Positions 26,825 to 35,562 of a stretch of DNA of 52,167 nucleotides are shown in pieces. Each line of letters begins with the position of its first letter. Position 1 is the stretch's first letter. The position numbers were made by a program, and so were the translations under genes. The DNA comes from Desulfobacterales bacterium (GTDB lineage Bacteria; Desulfobacterota; Desulfobacteria; Desulfobacterales; ETH-SRB1), in contig JAUWQO010000008.1 of the NCBI GenBank assembly GCA_030610995.1, positions 1 through 52,167 of the forward strand, given 5' to 3'. Below the pieces are notes generated by a model, which was not told the origin of the DNA, did no database searches, and saw only the letters and a program-made list of their open reading frames with translations.

Positions 26825-29800
26825 ATTATTTTTCTCTCTCGGGGCAAATGTAATCTCAAATTTTGTTCTATCATCTCTATCAAGCTCAATCGTCCCCTTA
26901 AGTTGTTTTACCAGAGTCGTTACTAATTGCAAACCTAATGTTTCCGCTTTTCGGAAGTCTAAATCTTTTGGGAAGCGGGCGCCGTTATCACTGACTATCA
27001 GTGTAAACTTATTACCTGCATGCAGGTCCCTGTTCGAATGAAGTTCAACGCATATTTTTCCCTTCTTACCCCTTGGGAAAGCGTGTTTCAGGCAATTTGA
27101 AACAAGTTCATTTATAATCAAACCACAAGGGATGGCATTATCAATACCCAGAAAGACATCGTCCGCATTGATCTCCAGAGTTATGGTCTCCGGATAGGCC
27201 GCATACGAATGGAACAAAGAGGTTGTGAGCTTTCTGGTATATTCAGCAAAGTCAATCATCGCCAGGTCTTCTGATTGATACAGTTTTTCATGAACGAATG
27301 CCATTGACCTGACACGATTCTGGCTCTCCTTGAATATCTCCATGTCATGTTTATCCTTGATATGCGTAGACTGAAGCCTGAGCAGACTGTAAATAACCTG
27401 CAAATTGTTTTTAACCCTGTGGTGAATTTCTTTTAAAAGCACTTCTTTCTCATTCAGCGATGCCTTGATTTGATCCTCCGCCTGTTTGCGGTGGGTGATG
27501 TTGTGGAACAACTCCAGCACTGTTTTTGGACGACCGTCCTCGTGTCGCGCAGCCACATTAGCTGTGTTTAAGCAGGTTCGTTGCTTTCCATCAGCTCCGA
27601 TAACTTCCATCTCGCCTTCATGAACTCTGCCATCTTCGAAACATTGCCTCACAACGCATATTTCGCAAACCTTATCCTGCCCGTGAAAAACAGCATGGCA
27701 TTTCCGGCCAACCAGATCCGGGCCAAACATGTCTCTGGCAGCATCGTTAACCCATACAATAGTAAATTGCTCGTCTATCATGCCCATGTAGTCCGTCACC
27801 GAATCGACAATGCCGGCAAGTTTCTCCTCACTTTCACGAAGCGCCTGCTCCGCCTGTCTCATCTCGTCGAGCAGACGGGCGTTCTCAAAAGAGATGGCCG
27901 CCTGGGAAGTCAGCAGCTCTGTCATCTCTGTCCTTTCCGGCGTGAAAACCGAATCCGACAAACGGTTTTCCAGGTATAGAATTCCAATCAATTTGGATTG
28001 CTTGATCAATGGAAGGCAAAGGATCGATTTAAGGCCCATCCTCTGAACCTTGGGATTGTCCTTAAACTCACCCTCTTCCGAAGCATTGTTCAGGACCACC
28101 CTCTTTTTAGTCCGCCGCACATAACGGACAATAGCCTTACAAACGTCCGCGGCATCTTCAAGGTTGTATTTGACAGTGCGAACAGCATCTTTTTTAGTGA
28201 TATGACTTTCGGCGCGGACAATCAGGCTGCCGCTTTCTTCAATCAAAAGATAACCATGCTGGGACCCCGAGGCCTCCAGCACCACATTCATGATCTTTTT
28301 CAACAGGACATCGGGATCGATCTCTGCTGAAATAGCAAGGGAGGATTTCATGAGATAGTCAACGTCCAGGCCGGGAAGGGTGTAAGCAGCCGACTCTGCT
28401 TCGGCCGGCGCGTAAGCAGGCGCCTCTTCCTCAAAATACTCAGGGTATTTCTCCATGAGTAAGATCTCTTTACGTTCCGCCCGGCATTTTCTGTATAGCC
28501 GGGCGGCCTCGACAAAGTAAACCCGAGCTGTGTCAAAACCTGCGCCCTTGAGAAGCTCTCCACGACACTCATTAAGGTGGCTTTCCAGCAGTGTGTAGCG
28601 CTGTTTGTGGGCAATAGCTATAGCATCAAAATAGAGACTTCTTGCCTTTCTGAAATCGCCGGTAACTCTTTCCAGTTCTGCATAGATAAAAGCAAGATAA
28701 GGTTTAAACATTGGCCCGTATTGAGCCCAGGTTTCAACCTTTTTGATGAGCGGTTGAATATAAGCTAATAGTTCTTCTTTGCTTTTGTAGATGATTCCCC
28801 TTTCATACAGCCTGAGGGCATTCAGCGCCTGAAAGACATGCCACTGTCGCTTCAGTAGATGGTCGGTAAGCCCTCTCAGATACTCTCTGACTTTAAATAA
28901 ATACTCTTCGGCCTTTTCATACTTTCCGAAATAATAGTGGGTCAAAGCCAAGTGCGCATAATAGCTCCCCGCAGCGGCAATATGGTTTTGGTTTTCCCAT
29001 TTTTCAATCTTTTCCTCCATGGGGATGGGAGTATAACCTCTCTTCATAGGTTCTATCCACCCGGCCTGCATCGCCTCGGCCAGAGCAACGGAAAAGGATA
29101 AATGGTATTTTTGAGAAAACTGCAGACACTCTTTAGCATACTCCTCGATTGCAGACAGGTTAGCTCCCTGAACCTGAAGGCCCCACATCAAGGGTCCGTA
29201 AGAAAGCCCCGCATTATACAGATCACCGCAGTTCTTCCCGCACTGGATCGTTTTCAGACAATGTTTAGCCAGTTCTTCGGGATGATTCCGCGTATGCATA
29301 GTAACCCAGGCAACCCCGTTCATCCCGCGGGTGGCCCCAAAGGTGTTCGGATACCTTTCACACAAATTAAGGGCCAGGTCTTCATATCGAAAGACCTGCT
29401 CAAATTTTAGTTGCTCCCCTAAATAGAGCCCCATGATAGAAAACGAGTAGATCACCGATTCATCCATGCCGCCTTCTATGCAGTGTTGGGTTGACTGGAC
29501 TGCCGAAAGATAGAGTTGCGGCACCAGTCCGGACATGTATAAATCCGGGATAAGTTCACTGTAAAAGCCCAATTCAATCTTACTCTTTCTTTCCTTGGTA
29601 AACGGCATATTCAGGATAGTGTCCCAAATTCTGGAACCATATTGAGAGTTGATTTCATTCATCAACTCCTCTCGTTTTTTCTCTGCAAGCTCAGGATCGT
29701 CCGGGATCGATTTTCCGAAAAATGCCAACCCGCGGTTAGCAGTTTCAATGGCCTTTATAAAATTGCCTATGGATGAGAGCGAGGTGGTCTGTTCGGCTAA

Positions 29801-32266
29801 GGCTTCCGCCTTGTCCAGATCGGTTTTGGCATGGTCAAGTAATTGATTGAGCAGTTTTTCCGAACTCTCATATTTTCCACACATCAACCTGGTCTTTGCC
29901 AGTTTCCGGAATATCTTAAATGTCCTGTCGTATTGTGCCTCCCAGAAGTCATCCGGCAAAAGATCAAGGCTTTGTTCAAAATACTCATCGGCCGCTTCTA
30001 TTGCCAGCGACTCCAGGGCCTTGTTGCCGGCATGATAGTTGATATCAGACAATTGGTAGGCGGTTTTTCTGTCTAGAGCGCTCTTCCTTCCCAGGTTAAA
30101 GTGGGCGGCCATGGTGAACAGGTTGTGCATCTCTTCCAAATCAGTCCCTTCGGGAACAGCAGAAAAAAGGAGGGATCCGATCTGCCAATGTATCTGCCGC
30201 CGGGTTTCAGATTTTATGGCGCTCAGGACCGCCTCCTGCACCCGGTCGTGAACAAATTGCAATTGACCTTTGTTATCGATTAAAAGCCCCTGGCCTAAGG
30301 CTGGTTTCAACTTTTCAAATACATCCAACAAGGTAATTTCTCTGACCAGAACAACTTCATCCGGCGTGAATAGGTTTCCCATGCAAGCGCAATATTCGAG
30401 CAGGTCAATAGTATCAGAGGGGAGTTTTTGCACCTTTGAGCTAAAAAGAGCCACCACCGTGGAGGGCATGTCAGACTCCCTGATCTTATCCATGTCCCAT
30501 TGCCATTGATTGTTTTCACCTAAAATGAGCAAATCTTCATTATGGAGATACGACAGCATCTCGCTCACGAACAAAGGGTTTCCCTCTGTGAGTTCGGTTA
30601 TTAAACCGGCTAAGGCCATGGTATATGAAAGAGGCGAATCGAGAATATAGGAGACCATCTCATGGCAATGCCCGGGTTTAAGAGGCGCCAACCTGATTTC
30701 TTGCAGAGGTTCGGCGTTTTCCTTGACCCTTTGTATTAACTTAGCAAGAGGATGGCTCGAATCGACCTCATTATGACGATAGGCTCCTACAAGAAGGAGG
30801 TATGGATGCTCCTTGTGGTTGGCAAAGATGTTGCCAAGAAAATCAAGGGAGGCAATATCACACCATTGAAGATCGTCGATAAAAAGCACCAGGGGATATT
30901 CCTCGCTGGCCAGACAGGTCAAAAAACGGCCAAAGAGATCATGGAAGCGGTTTCTCGATTCAACAGGAGGAAGCGGTTTAACCTCTGGTTGAGGGCCGAT
31001 CAGGATCTCCAGTTCCGGTATCACGTCGGTGACTACCCTGCCGTTACTTCCAAGCGCTTCGATAATCTTTTCCCTCCAGAGAGCGACCCTTTCATCACTT
31101 TCCGTTAAAAAGGTCCTCACCAAATTTCTGAGGGCCTGGATAAGAGAGCTATATGGAATATTCTTTTGATAGACATCGAATTTCCCTGAGGTAAAATAGC
31201 CCCTGTGCCCAACGATTGGTTTCTGAAGTTCTTGAATCAAGCGGGTTTTTCCAATGCCGGGGAGCCCTGAAATGAATAGGCAGCGGAAAGAGCCCCTGGC
31301 TGCTTTATCATATTCCTCAAGGATAATTTCAGCCTCCCTGTCGCGTCCCACCATTTTAGAGATAAAGGCAACTCGATGGGTACGATCATAAATCCCAAGA
31401 GTAAATTCGCTGATTGTGTTGGTGGCTGAATATTCATCCCGACACTGAATGAAGTCGGCCAAAAGCCCGGACGCGCTCTGGTACCGTTTCTCCGGCTGTT
31501 TGAGCATTAATCTCGCTATGATTTTACCCAGGATAGTGGGAACTTCGGGATTTAATTCGTGGACGGGCGGCGCTTCTTCGGCCAGGTGGGAATGGATCAA
31601 TTCAAGGGGGTCGGTAGAAAAGAATGGAAGATGTCCGGTCAGCAATTTATAAAAGGTAATCCCCAGTGAGTATAGGTCACTCGGAAAATCGACTCTATGA
31701 TTGATGCGCCCGGTCTGTTCGGGAGAGGTATAGGCCAGAGTATCTTCCACAAAACCGCGGTCATAAATGAAATGGCTCACATCCCTTGCATCAAGGGGGC
31801 CTATAAAATCAATTAACCGTATATTGAAGGCCTCCGGCTCAATTAATATATTGTGGGGTTTGATTCCGCCATGAATAATCCCTGCTTCATGAACTTTATC
31901 GATGGCTTCAGCCAGCTCGCAAGCTATGGTGAAAAAATCGTTTAAGGTAATTTTAGTCTGGCTTTTGGCCCACTCATCAAGGGTTGTCCCATTGAAATAG
32001 TCCTGGGTGAAAAACTGGACATTTCCTCTCACCTTAAATGATAAGGGCGTGATAAGGCGGGTATCATGTAAGATCTTCAGATGCTCAATTTTCTGCCGAA
32101 AGTGTCTTTTTTGATCTTCGGATAGTAAGGCCGCCTTCAAAACCCTGAGAGCCAATGGTCGATGATGATTCCTTTTATGAAAGGCCTTATAAACAATTGA
32201 TTGGTGCCCCTCACCCAACTTTTCAACAACATCATAATTTGGGATTGTTGTAATTATTTCGCCCAT
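26819..32266 (-). CDS. giant Ser/Thr-kinase-like, AAA ATPase, GAF, PAS, histidine kinase fusion
   Basis: 1815 residues. A protein-kinase fold (about 10-275) with glycine loop LGEGHQS, but Arg41 replaces the ATP-anchoring Lys (LALRVLK), HGGIKPHN (132-139) replaces HRDLKPxN so the catalytic Asp is Gly134, and DFG reads DFI (153-155): probably a pseudokinase. A predicted AAA ATPase follows with Walker A GLPGIGKT (334-341) and Walker B LFIDD (461-465); then a long TPR-like helical region (about 640-1280), GAF (about 1300-1465) and PAS (about 1490-1605) with four or more Cys in KCHAVFHGQDKVCEICVV. The C-terminal HisKA_2-type kinase has EIHHRVKNNLQ (His1615/1616) and N-box LIINELVSNCLKHAF. ATG 32266 leads straight into the kinase fold. 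Related fusions are common in bacteria with large signalling repertoires. Target and signal unknown. Confidence 0.88.
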   Translation of the reverse strand: MGEIITTIPNYDVVEKLGEGHQSIVYKAFHKRNHHRPLALRVLKAALLSEDQKRHFRQKIEHLKILHDTRLITPLSFKVRGNVQFFTQDYFNGTTLDEWAKSQTKITLNDFFTIACELAEAIDKVHEAGIIHGGIKPHNILIEPEAFNIRLIDFIGPLDARDVSHFIYDRGFVEDTLAYTSPEQTGRINHRVDFPSDLYSLGITFYKLLTGHLPFFSTDPLELIHSHLAEEAPPVHELNPEVPTILGKIIARLMLKQPEKRYQSASGLLADFIQCRDEYSATNTISEFTLGIYDRTHRVAFISKMVGRDREAEIILEEYDKAARGSFRCLFISGLPGIGKTRLIQELQKPIVGHRGYFTSGKFDVYQKNIPYSSLIQALRNLVRTFLTESDERVALWREKIIEALGSNGRVVTDVIPELEILIGPQPEVKPLPPVESRNRFHDLFGRFLTCLASEEYPLVLFIDDLQWCDIASLDFLGNIFANHKEHPYLLLVGAYRHNEVDSSHPLAKLIQRVKENAEPLQEIRLAPLKPGHCHEMVSYILDSPLSYTMALAGLITELTEGNPLFVSEMLSYLHNEDLLILGENNQWQWDMDKIRESDMPSTVVALFSSKVQKLPSDTIDLLEYCACMGNLFTPDEVVLVREITLLDVFEKLKPALGQGLLIDNKGQLQFVHDRVQEAVLSAIKSETRRQIHWQIGSLLFSAVPEGTDLEEMHNLFTMAAHFNLGRKSALDRKTAYQLSDINYHAGNKALESLAIEAADEYFEQSLDLLPDDFWEAQYDRTFKIFRKLAKTRLMCGKYESSEKLLNQLLDHAKTDLDKAEALAEQTTSLSSIGNFIKAIETANRGLAFFGKSIPDDPELAEKKREELMNEINSQYGSRIWDTILNMPFTKERKSKIELGFYSELIPDLYMSGLVPQLYLSAVQSTQHCIEGGMDESVIYSFSIMGLYLGEQLKFEQVFRYEDLALNLCERYPNTFGATRGMNGVAWVTMHTRNHPEELAKHCLKTIQCGKNCGDLYNAGLSYGPLMWGLQVQGANLSAIEEYAKECLQFSQKYHLSFSVALAEAMQAGWIEPMKRGYTPIPMEEKIEKWENQNHIAAAGSYYAHLALTHYYFGKYEKAEEYLFKVREYLRGLTDHLLKRQWHVFQALNALRLYERGIIYKSKEELLAYIQPLIKKVETWAQYGPMFKPYLAFIYAELERVTGDFRKARSLYFDAIAIAHKQRYTLLESHLNECRGELLKGAGFDTARVYFVEAARLYRKCRAERKEILLMEKYPEYFEEEAPAYAPAEAESAAYTLPGLDVDYLMKSSLAISAEIDPDVLLKKIMNVVLEASGSQHGYLLIEESGSLIVRAESHITKKDAVRTVKYNLEDAADVCKAIVRYVRRTKKRVVLNNASEEGEFKDNPKVQRMGLKSILCLPLIKQSKLIGILYLENRLSDSVFTPERTEMTELLTSQAAISFENARLLDEMRQAEQALRESEEKLAGIVDSVTDYMGMIDEQFTIVWVNDAARDMFGPDLVGRKCHAVFHGQDKVCEICVVRQCFEDGRVHEGEMEVIGADGKQRTCLNTANVAARHEDGRPKTVLELFHNITHRKQAEDQIKASLNEKEVLLKEIHHRVKNNLQVIYSLLRLQSTHIKDKHDMEIFKESQNRVRSMAFVHEKLYQSEDLAMIDFAEYTRKLTTSLFHSYAAYPETITLEINADDVFLGIDNAIPCGLIINELVSNCLKHAFPRGKKGKICVELHSNRDLHAGNKFTLIVSDNGARFPKDLDFRKAETLGLQLVTTLVKQLKGTIELDRDDRTKFEITFAPREKNNN

Positions 32267-32288
32267 ATCTCCTTAAACCCCTGTAACA

Positions 32289-32340
32289 TTGGTCGAGTGG
32301 TCGAGTGGTCGAGTGGTCGGGTGGTCGAGTGGTCGACCAA
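32289..32340. repeat. octamer array family C, copy 3 (mostly one arm)
   Basis: Six GGTCGAGT-type words in tandem, 23 bp upstream of the giant kinase gene, so inside its leader. Confidence 0.8.
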
Positions 32341-32408
32341 TATCGTGGCTGAACTGTTACCTCCTGTTTAATTTATAATAGCGTAAAAGTCAAGAAATAC
32401 AGAAAGGC

Positions 32409-32567
32409 GTAACCGTTCACAGAACGTTGAAATTCGAAATTACGAAATTCGAAACTTGGCCTTCATGCTTTTGTACTGTTCTTCCCAATTTCCAATTTCC
32501 AATTTCTAATTTAATTTCTCCCTAATTTCCAATTTCCAATTTCAAGTTTCAAGCCGTGAACGGCTAC
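32409..32567. repeat. terminal-inverted-repeat element family B, copy 5
   Basis: Intact ends (AACCGTTCACAGAACGTT and AAGCCGTGAACGGCTA) and core CTTCATGCTTTTGTACTG; arms longer than in copy 1. Ends seven bases before the stop of the next kinase gene. Confidence 0.85.
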
Positions 32568-32574
32568 TAATATA

Positions 32575-33417
32575 CTATACCGGTAGGCAGATCTTGAACT
32601 GTGTGCCTTTATCAGGTAGGTTTGCTACATCTATCGTCCCGCCATGTTTTTCTATTATTCCATAAGAAATGAAGAGGCCTAAGCCGGTACCGCGGCCTAC
32701 GTCCTTTGTTGTGTAAAATGGTTCAAAGACGTGATCCATGATCTCGGGTAATATGCCTGGACCTGTATCTTCAAACAAAATTTCCACATACGCTGATTTT
32801 TCCGGATGATAACTGGCGGCAATGCGCAAGGTGCCTCCCTGCTCCATAGCATCTATTGCATTTAAGAAAAGATTGGTAAAAACCTGTCCAATTTGAGCAT
32901 CATCTACATGAACCTTTGGCACATTGGGCTTCAGGTCCTTTTTAACCTCTATCTTACTTTTTACAAATTTATATTTCAACAAGGAGAGGCTCTGTTCCAG
33001 GATCGCACCGATATCCTTAGTCTCTTTTTTTTCAGGTTTTTCGTGTGATAAATCAAGAAGCTGATGAAGCATGGAAGAGGCCTTTGCCACGCTCCATTCT
33101 ATTGTTTCCAGGCGTTCGACCAAATCTTTCGAAAGATCGCTCTTTTTCATGAGCAAGATAGATAAATTACCCATGGCAGGAGTTAATATGTTATTAATCT
33201 CATGCGCAATCCCGGCAGCCAGTTCCCCCAAAAGGGCTATCCTGGCAGAACGCGCGAGTTGCTGTTTGGTTAATTCTAATTGTCTTTCTTTTTCCTTTCT
33301 TTGCGCAAATATTCTGGCCAGATCTTTAGCATAAAGCAGAGTCTGATCTTCGACAGCCTTCAGATGATTTTCTAATTGCTTAGCCGACAAACTATCTGTT
33401 TTTTTCTTTTTTCCCAT
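32575..33417 (-). CDS. soluble sensor histidine kinase
   Basis: 280 residues. An N-terminal coiled coil (about 10-58) leads into HisKA with His72 in AAGIAHEINNILTP, then a HATPase domain with N-box NLFLNAIDAMEQGG, G1 DTGPGILPE and G2 GRGTGLGLFISYGIIEKHGG. No sensor or membrane domain, so input must come through the coiled coil or a partner protein, plausibly the giant kinase encoded downstream on the same strand. ATG 33417 is the only start that includes the coiled coil. Repeats on both sides separate it from its neighbours. Confidence 0.9.
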   Translation of the reverse strand: MGKKKKTDSLSAKQLENHLKAVEDQTLLYAKDLARIFAQRKEKERQLELTKQQLARSARIALLGELAAGIAHEINNILTPAMGNLSILLMKKSDLSKDLVERLETIEWSVAKASSMLHQLLDLSHEKPEKKETKDIGAILEQSLSLLKYKFVKSKIEVKKDLKPNVPKVHVDDAQIGQVFTNLFLNAIDAMEQGGTLRIAASYHPEKSAYVEILFEDTGPGILPEIMDHVFEPFYTTKDVGRGTGLGLFISYGIIEKHGGTIDVANLPDKGTQFKICLPV

Positions 33418-33475
33418 TTCTTTTTTCTATATTATAAGCTACCAGATAACGTTACCAAATACCAAGACAAGTTTA

Positions 33476-33620
33476 ACTTTTATCATCAAACATCAATTGA
33501 AAAAAAATCATCCAATTTGTGGGAGCGGCTTTCCAGCCGCGATCGTCGTGGCTGGAAAGCCACTCCCACTTGACAACCTCTTGATAAAATTGATTAAAAA
33601 ATGGAAATTCCTATACTATT
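33476..33620. repeat. REP-doublet (REPIN-like) element family F, copy 2 (inverted)
   Basis: Near-identical to the reverse complement of 12211-12360, with the same hairpin GTGGGAGCGGCTTTCCAGCC and its partner arm and the same AT-rich shoulders. Confidence 0.8.
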
Positions 33621-33734
33621 AAATTAATATAGCAAAATTATAAAGAAAAACGCAAGAATTTTATAATCACAAAAGTAGCCGTGAACGGCTTGAAATTTGA
33701 AATTGGAAAGTAGAAATTAGGAAGAGATTAAAAT

Positions 33735-33893
33735 ACAAAATAGTCAAAATAGTCAAAATAGTCAAAATTGTCGATTGTTGATTGTCGATTGTTGATTGTC
33801 GATTGTCGATTGTTGATTTGTGGAATCGCTTCGCTCTGTCTTTTTGTTATAAAATTAATAGAATACCTTCAATCGTCAATCATCAATTTTTTG
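33735..33893. repeat. heptamer snap-back array family J
   Basis: Tandem GATTGTC/GATTGTT words, preceded by AATAGTCAAA words, then a hinge with GGAATCGCTTCGCTC and AGAATACC, then complementary CAATCGT/CAATCAT words. Nested in family B copy 6. Confidence 0.75.
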
Positions 33894-33916
33894 TTTTGTA
33901 AGCATTAATTGACTTT

Positions 33917-33961
33917 AACACCCCCCATTCCCCCCTCGAGGAGGGATTAAAGGGGGGTGTT
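33917..33961. repeat. CCCCC palindrome family H, copy 2
   Basis: AACACCCCCCATT and AAAGGGGGGTGTT flank CCCCCCTCGAGGAGGG, an inverted repeat. Confidence 0.65.
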
Positions 33962-34070
33962 AGTGGCCGAAGTTAGAACCATGCCTGGAAGAGAACAATA
34001 CAAAAGCATGAAGGCCAAATTTCCAATTTCCAATTTCAGCGAGACTTAACCTTATTTGTTTACTTGAAAC

Positions 34071-34117
34071 AAAATCTTGTTTATCCTGTTATCCTGTCTG
34101 GTTTTTTCAAAGGGCTA
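34071..34117. repeat. intergenic repeat family M, copy 2 (inverted)
   Basis: TATCCTGTTATCCTGT core; reverse complement of 1036-1082. The open frame running through it upstream of 34142 is repeat, not coding. Confidence 0.6.
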
Positions 34118-34141
34118 AAGTATTACATCTATTTTAAATTT

Positions 34142-35242
34142 ATGTCGCTTTTAAAACTTTATATAGATAAGGAGGTTGCTGATTCGCCCGAGGTTGTTTC
34201 TATAAAATCACGCCTTAATCTGCCTTCTGAAACAGTTCAGGATGCGCGTGAAGTTTTTGAGTTGGTCTCGTCTGCAGAGGATCCTGTTAAAAAGGGAAAA
34301 GAGATTCTTTTCCTTACACAGAATAAAGGTCCTTTTATCAGGCCATGTCCCGGAACCCGCTATTATACCTGTTGCGACTACAAGATACTGCACATCGGCA
34401 CTTTCTGCACCATGGACTGCTCGTACTGCATCCTGCAATCATATTTTCATCCGCCTGTTCTCCAGTATTTCGTTAACCATGACGACCTGCTGTCAGAATT
34501 GGACAGACTGTTTCAAAAAAAAAGTGTGAGAAGGGTAGGAACCGGAGAGTTTACTGACAGCATGATCTGGGAGAGGTGGACCGACCTTTCAAGTCTGCTT
34601 GTTCCTAAATTTGCCGGCCAGTCATCCGCCGTGCTGGAGCTAAAGACCAAAACAATTGCCATTAAAGGGTTGAAAAATCTCGATCATAACCGCAAGACAA
34701 TAGTTTCCTGGTCGCTTAACACAAATGGAATTATCAGCAATGAGGAGCGTCATACAACCTCTCTTTCCGAGAGGCTAAAGGCAGCAGCTAAATGCGAGTC
34801 ATGGGGATATCCACTGGCCTTTCATTTTGATCCAATGATTATTTATGAGGGTTGTGAAGAGGATTACAGGCAGGTGGTTATCAAGCTTTTTTCCACAGTA
34901 TCTCCTGAAAATATCGTATGGATAAGTCTTGGCACGTTTAGATTTATGCCGTCCTTAAAACAGGTTGTTCAGAAACGGTTTCCTGATTCAAAAATAATAT
35001 ACGGGGAATTCATATCCGGCCTTGACAACAAGATGCGCTACTTTAAACCGCTTCGTATTGATCTTTATCAAAAGATGGCATCCTGGATAAAGGAAGCAGC
35101 CCCCAATGTTCTTGTCTATTTCTGCATGGAAGATGATGAGGTATGGGAAAAGTCTCTTGGATTTATCCCATCTGACCGTGGAGGCCTGCCTCTGATGCTT
35201 GATAAAAGCGCTATGCGTCATTGCGGGCTTGATAGCACTTAG
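34142..35242 (+). CDS. spore photoproduct lyase-like radical SAM protein
   Basis: 366 residues from ATG 34142; the open frame from 34064 is discarded because its first codons are family M repeat. The radical SAM cluster motif is CTMDCSYC (Cys89, Cys93, Cys96), a C-x3-C-x2-C spacing, followed by ILQSYFHPPVLQ as in the SPL family; upstream FIRPCPGTRYYTCCDYKIL carries further cysteines. It ends in the family-typical YFCMEDDEVWEKSLGFIPS. SPL reverses the UV thymine photoproduct of spore DNA; relatives in non-sporulating bacteria are annotated as DNA repair photolyases without proven substrate. Monocistronic between repeat blocks. Confidence 0.85.
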   Translation: MSLLKLYIDKEVADSPEVVSIKSRLNLPSETVQDAREVFELVSSAEDPVKKGKEILFLTQNKGPFIRPCPGTRYYTCCDYKILHIGTFCTMDCSYCILQSYFHPPVLQYFVNHDDLLSELDRLFQKKSVRRVGTGEFTDSMIWERWTDLSSLLVPKFAGQSSAVLELKTKTIAIKGLKNLDHNRKTIVSWSLNTNGIISNEERHTTSLSERLKAAAKCESWGYPLAFHFDPMIIYEGCEEDYRQVVIKLFSTVSPENIVWISLGTFRFMPSLKQVVQKRFPDSKIIYGEFISGLDNKMRYFKPLRIDLYQKMASWIKEAAPNVLVYFCMEDDEVWEKSLGFIPSDRGGLPLMLDKSAMRHCGLDST

Positions 35243-35484
35243 TTCGCTTCGCTCACAATTGGTCGAGTGGTTGAGTGGTTGAGTAGTCGAGTGGTTTCAA
35301 GGATACAGAAGGTATTCTGCCAATTTATAAACTGGCGGAGCACTTCGGTCCCTCAGCATAAACTCACCGGTTAATCCTCTCAAGTCCCCTCTAACAAGAG
35401 GGGTGGACGCGAAGCGGACGGGGTGTGTGTGCCTATCCGCATTACAGACACACCCCTAAATCCCCTCTTATTAGAGGGGACTTA
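35240..35484. repeat. composite repeat block: family C copy 4, shared hinge, family H copy 3
   Basis: 35259-35297 GGTCGAGT/GGTTGAGT words, starting right after the SPL stop; 35311-35347 the common hinge (GGTATTCTGCCAATTTATAA, then GGCGGAGC); 35382-35484 paired CCCCTCT..AGAGGGG palindromes with GGACGCGAAGCGGACGGGGT, shared with 48166. Confidence 0.75.
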
Positions 35485-35495
35485 AACAATCACCT

Positions 35496-35543
35496 GCCAA
35501 TATCAAGGACGTAGCCATCAAGCGAAAAGGCTATGAACATCAA
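35496..35543. repeat. intergenic repeat family N, copy 2
   Basis: CCAATATCAAGGACGTAGCC followed by AAAAGGCTATGAACAT; reverse complement of 1284-1324. Confidence 0.6.
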
Positions 35544-35562
35544 TGGCTAAAAGCTAACCGCC

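Larger units (their letters stand above)
33675..34050. repeat. family B element, copy 6, split by a repeat insertion
   Basis: Left half TAGCCGTGAACGGCTTGAAA to GAAGAGATTAAAAT (33675-33734); right half from GAAGAGAACAATACAAAAGC to about 34050 with a decayed right end. Between them lie a family J array and a family H palindrome. GAAGAGA occurs at both break points. Confidence 0.7.

Noticed and set aside
34064-34141. N-terminal extension of the SPL-like protein
   Set aside because: Encoded by family M repeat.
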